A program made the translations under genes and the position numbers. The notes below the pieces were generated by a model, which did no database searches, was not told the DNA's origin, and worked only from the letters and a program-made list of their open reading frames with translations. 22,589 nt of DNA from an uncultured Bacteroidales bacterium (GTDB taxonomy: Bacteria; Bacteroidota; Bacteroidia; Bacteroidales; Lentimicrobiaceae). Location: contig CALCQV010000119.1 in NCBI GenBank assembly GCA_937894795.1, forward strand, positions 1 through 22,589, read 5' to 3'. Of the stretch, positions 21,382 through 22,589 are shown one piece after another (the first letter of the stretch is position 1; each line of letters begins with the position of its first letter).

Positions 21382-22589
21382 TTAAAAGGAATGGAGGGCG
21401 GGCAGCATCATACAAAACAGGATAATACACTGCTTAGCCCTTAAAAATCGAAGAGGGAAGAATTTAACGCCCACAATATTATAAAAGATCTCAAACAGTA
21501 GTGGCAGGGCGATCATGGTAAGCATGGTTGAGGTAAAGAGGCCTCCTATGACTACCGTTGCCAGGGGGCGTTGAACCTCAGCGCCGGCACCCGTAGATAT
21601 TGCCATAGGGAGGAAACCCATGGCGGCAGCGCCGGCCGTGAGCATTACAGGCCTAAGCCTTGCCTTGGTCCCCTTAATGATGAGATCACGCATGCATATG
21701 GATCCATCCTGCTGAAGCTCCTTCAGGTGTTCTATCAGCACAATCCCATTGAGCACCGCAATGCCAAAGAGGGCAATAAAACCAACGCCTGCCGATACGC
21801 TGAAAGGCATGCCCCTGATCCAGAGCAGCAGCACCCCTCCTACCGTAGCCAGCGGTATGGCCGTGAATATCATTATGGCATCCTTAAACGACTTGAAGGC
21901 AAAGTGAAGGAAGATAAATATAAGCAGCAGGGCCACAGGCACCGCAATGAGCAACCTGTTTGTGGCATTCTGCAGATTCTCAAACTGTCCTCCGTATTCA
22001 ATATAATTGCCCGGCTCCAGTTCAACATTTTTATCAATGGCAGCCCTGATGTCTTTAACAACCGATTGCAGGTCCCTGTTACGCACATTCACACTCACCA
22101 CCACCCTTCGGTGGGTGTTCTCCCTTGAAATCTTTGCGGGGCCTTCGGTGTATTGTATGTCAGCCAGTTCTGAAAGCGGCACCTGGTTCCCGTTTGCAAC
22201 AGGCACTCTCAGCTCCCTGATATCGTCAATGTCAGTACGGTTCTGCCTGTCAAACCGCACTACCAGGTCAAACCTTTTCTCGCCTTCAAATATCACCCCT
22301 GAGATATCACCGCCGAAGGCAGTGGCCAGATAGCTGTTGAGCATTTTAACATCCACGCCATAGTAGGCAATCTTACTGCGGTTATAGTCAATCTTTATCT
22401 GGGGCAGGCCTGCCGTCTTTTCCATGATAATATCGCCGGCACCGGGAATTCCTTCAATGAGTCCCTTTATTTCAATGGCTTTGGTATTAATATAGTCCAG
22501 GTCATCGCCAAATATCTTCACGGCAATGTCAGAGCGCACGCCTGTAATCAGCTCATTAAAGCGCATCTCAATGGGTTGGGTGAACTCAT
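21382..22589 (-). CDS. CusA/CzcA-family RND efflux pump, C-terminal part
   Basis: The frame enters from the right edge (EFTQPIEMRFNELITGVRSDIAVKIFGDD); the ATG at 22566 is internal. About 402 residues are present, covering the second periplasmic porter/docking half and the last transmembrane block. The block GVGFIALFGIAVLNGIVLIEHL and the following KARLRPVMLTAGAAAMGFLPMA are diagnostic of heavy-metal-type (HME) RND pumps. These are inner-membrane proton antiporters that export metal ions with an adaptor and a TolC-type channel. The proton-relay residues lie outside the window. After the last expected helix (LPLLFEIFYNIVG) comes a basic patch and a second short hydrophobic stretch, CIILFCMMLPALHSF, then the stop. 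Some Bacteroidota CusA proteins continue at this point into a fused TolC domain; here it is absent. Confidence 0.9.
   Translation of the reverse strand, partial: EFTQPIEMRFNELITGVRSDIAVKIFGDDLDYINTKAIEIKGLIEGIPGAGDIIMEKTAGLPQIKIDYNRSKIAYYGVDVKMLNSYLATAFGGDISGVIFEGEKRFDLVVRFDRQNRTDIDDIRELRVPVANGNQVPLSELADIQYTEGPAKISRENTHRRVVVSVNVRNRDLQSVVKDIRAAIDKNVELEPGNYIEYGGQFENLQNATNRLLIAVPVALLLIFIFLHFAFKSFKDAIMIFTAIPLATVGGVLLLWIRGMPFSVSAGVGFIALFGIAVLNGIVLIEHLKELQQDGSICMRDLIIKGTKARLRPVMLTAGAAAMGFLPMAISTGAGAEVQRPLATVVIGGLFTSTMLTMIALPLLFEIFYNIVGVKFFPLRFLRAKQCIILFCMMLPALHSF

Noticed and set aside
21571..22128. 185-codon open frame on the plus strand inside the RND pump gene
   Set aside because: Antisense to conserved CusA sequence, with low-complexity His/Gln/Arg-rich content and no signal or domain.

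Overview
The window looks like a chromosomal housekeeping stretch of a Bacteroidota bacterium, probably Bacteroidales-like. Four things point there: families largely confined to that phylum (DUF2851, a DUF5777-type beta-barrel), the order coiled-coil gene / zapA / 6S RNA / rny, a dnaE-trxA pair, and several promoter elements of the phylum-specific form TAnnTTTG. Shine-Dalgarno sequences are weak. I see no tRNA, rRNA, CRISPR array, transposase or phage gene.

Layout: (1) 1-193, the start of a minus-strand S41 carboxy-terminal processing protease cut by the window edge. (2) 347-3178, a plus-strand four-gene cluster: a two-module cytochrome c lipoprotein, a one-module cytochrome c lipoprotein homologous to the second module, a small outer-membrane beta-barrel, and a rhomboid protease with an acidic tail. 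(3) 3162-6143, minus strand: a sodium-dependent NSS transporter, a 40-residue membrane peptide translationally coupled to it (probably a MetS-like small subunit), and a membrane-anchored triple helix-hairpin-helix protein. (4) 6431-7705, a minus-strand DUF2851 protein. (5) 7796-10269, plus strand: a good promoter, a small coiled-coil gene, zapA, a 6S RNA with its terminator, and rny. (6) 10334-15622, minus strand: dnaE, trxA, a DUF58 protein and a DUF493 protein, with hairpin terminators after rny/DUF493 and after trxA. (7) 15898-18204, a secreted six-hairpin-type glycosidase with C-terminal Fn3-like and CBM-like domains. (8) 18281-20251, a membrane-anchored GT51 peptidoglycan glycosyltransferase with a long AsmA-like N-terminal region. 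(9) 20259-22589, minus strand: the C-terminal part of a CusA/CzcA RND pump followed by its lipoprotein adaptor.

These are separate units: envelope redox proteins (2), amino-acid or similar solute uptake (3), division and RNA control (5), replication and redox housekeeping (6), glycan and peptidoglycan work (7, 8) and efflux (9). No defence or mobile system is visible. The parts most worth a second look are the cytochrome/barrel/rhomboid cluster, the 40-residue transporter partner, the coiled-coil protein next to ZapA, the AsmA-GT51 fusion, the CusA C-terminus that looks like a lost TolC fusion, and an orphan hairpin with flanking repeats between dnaE and the glycosidase.
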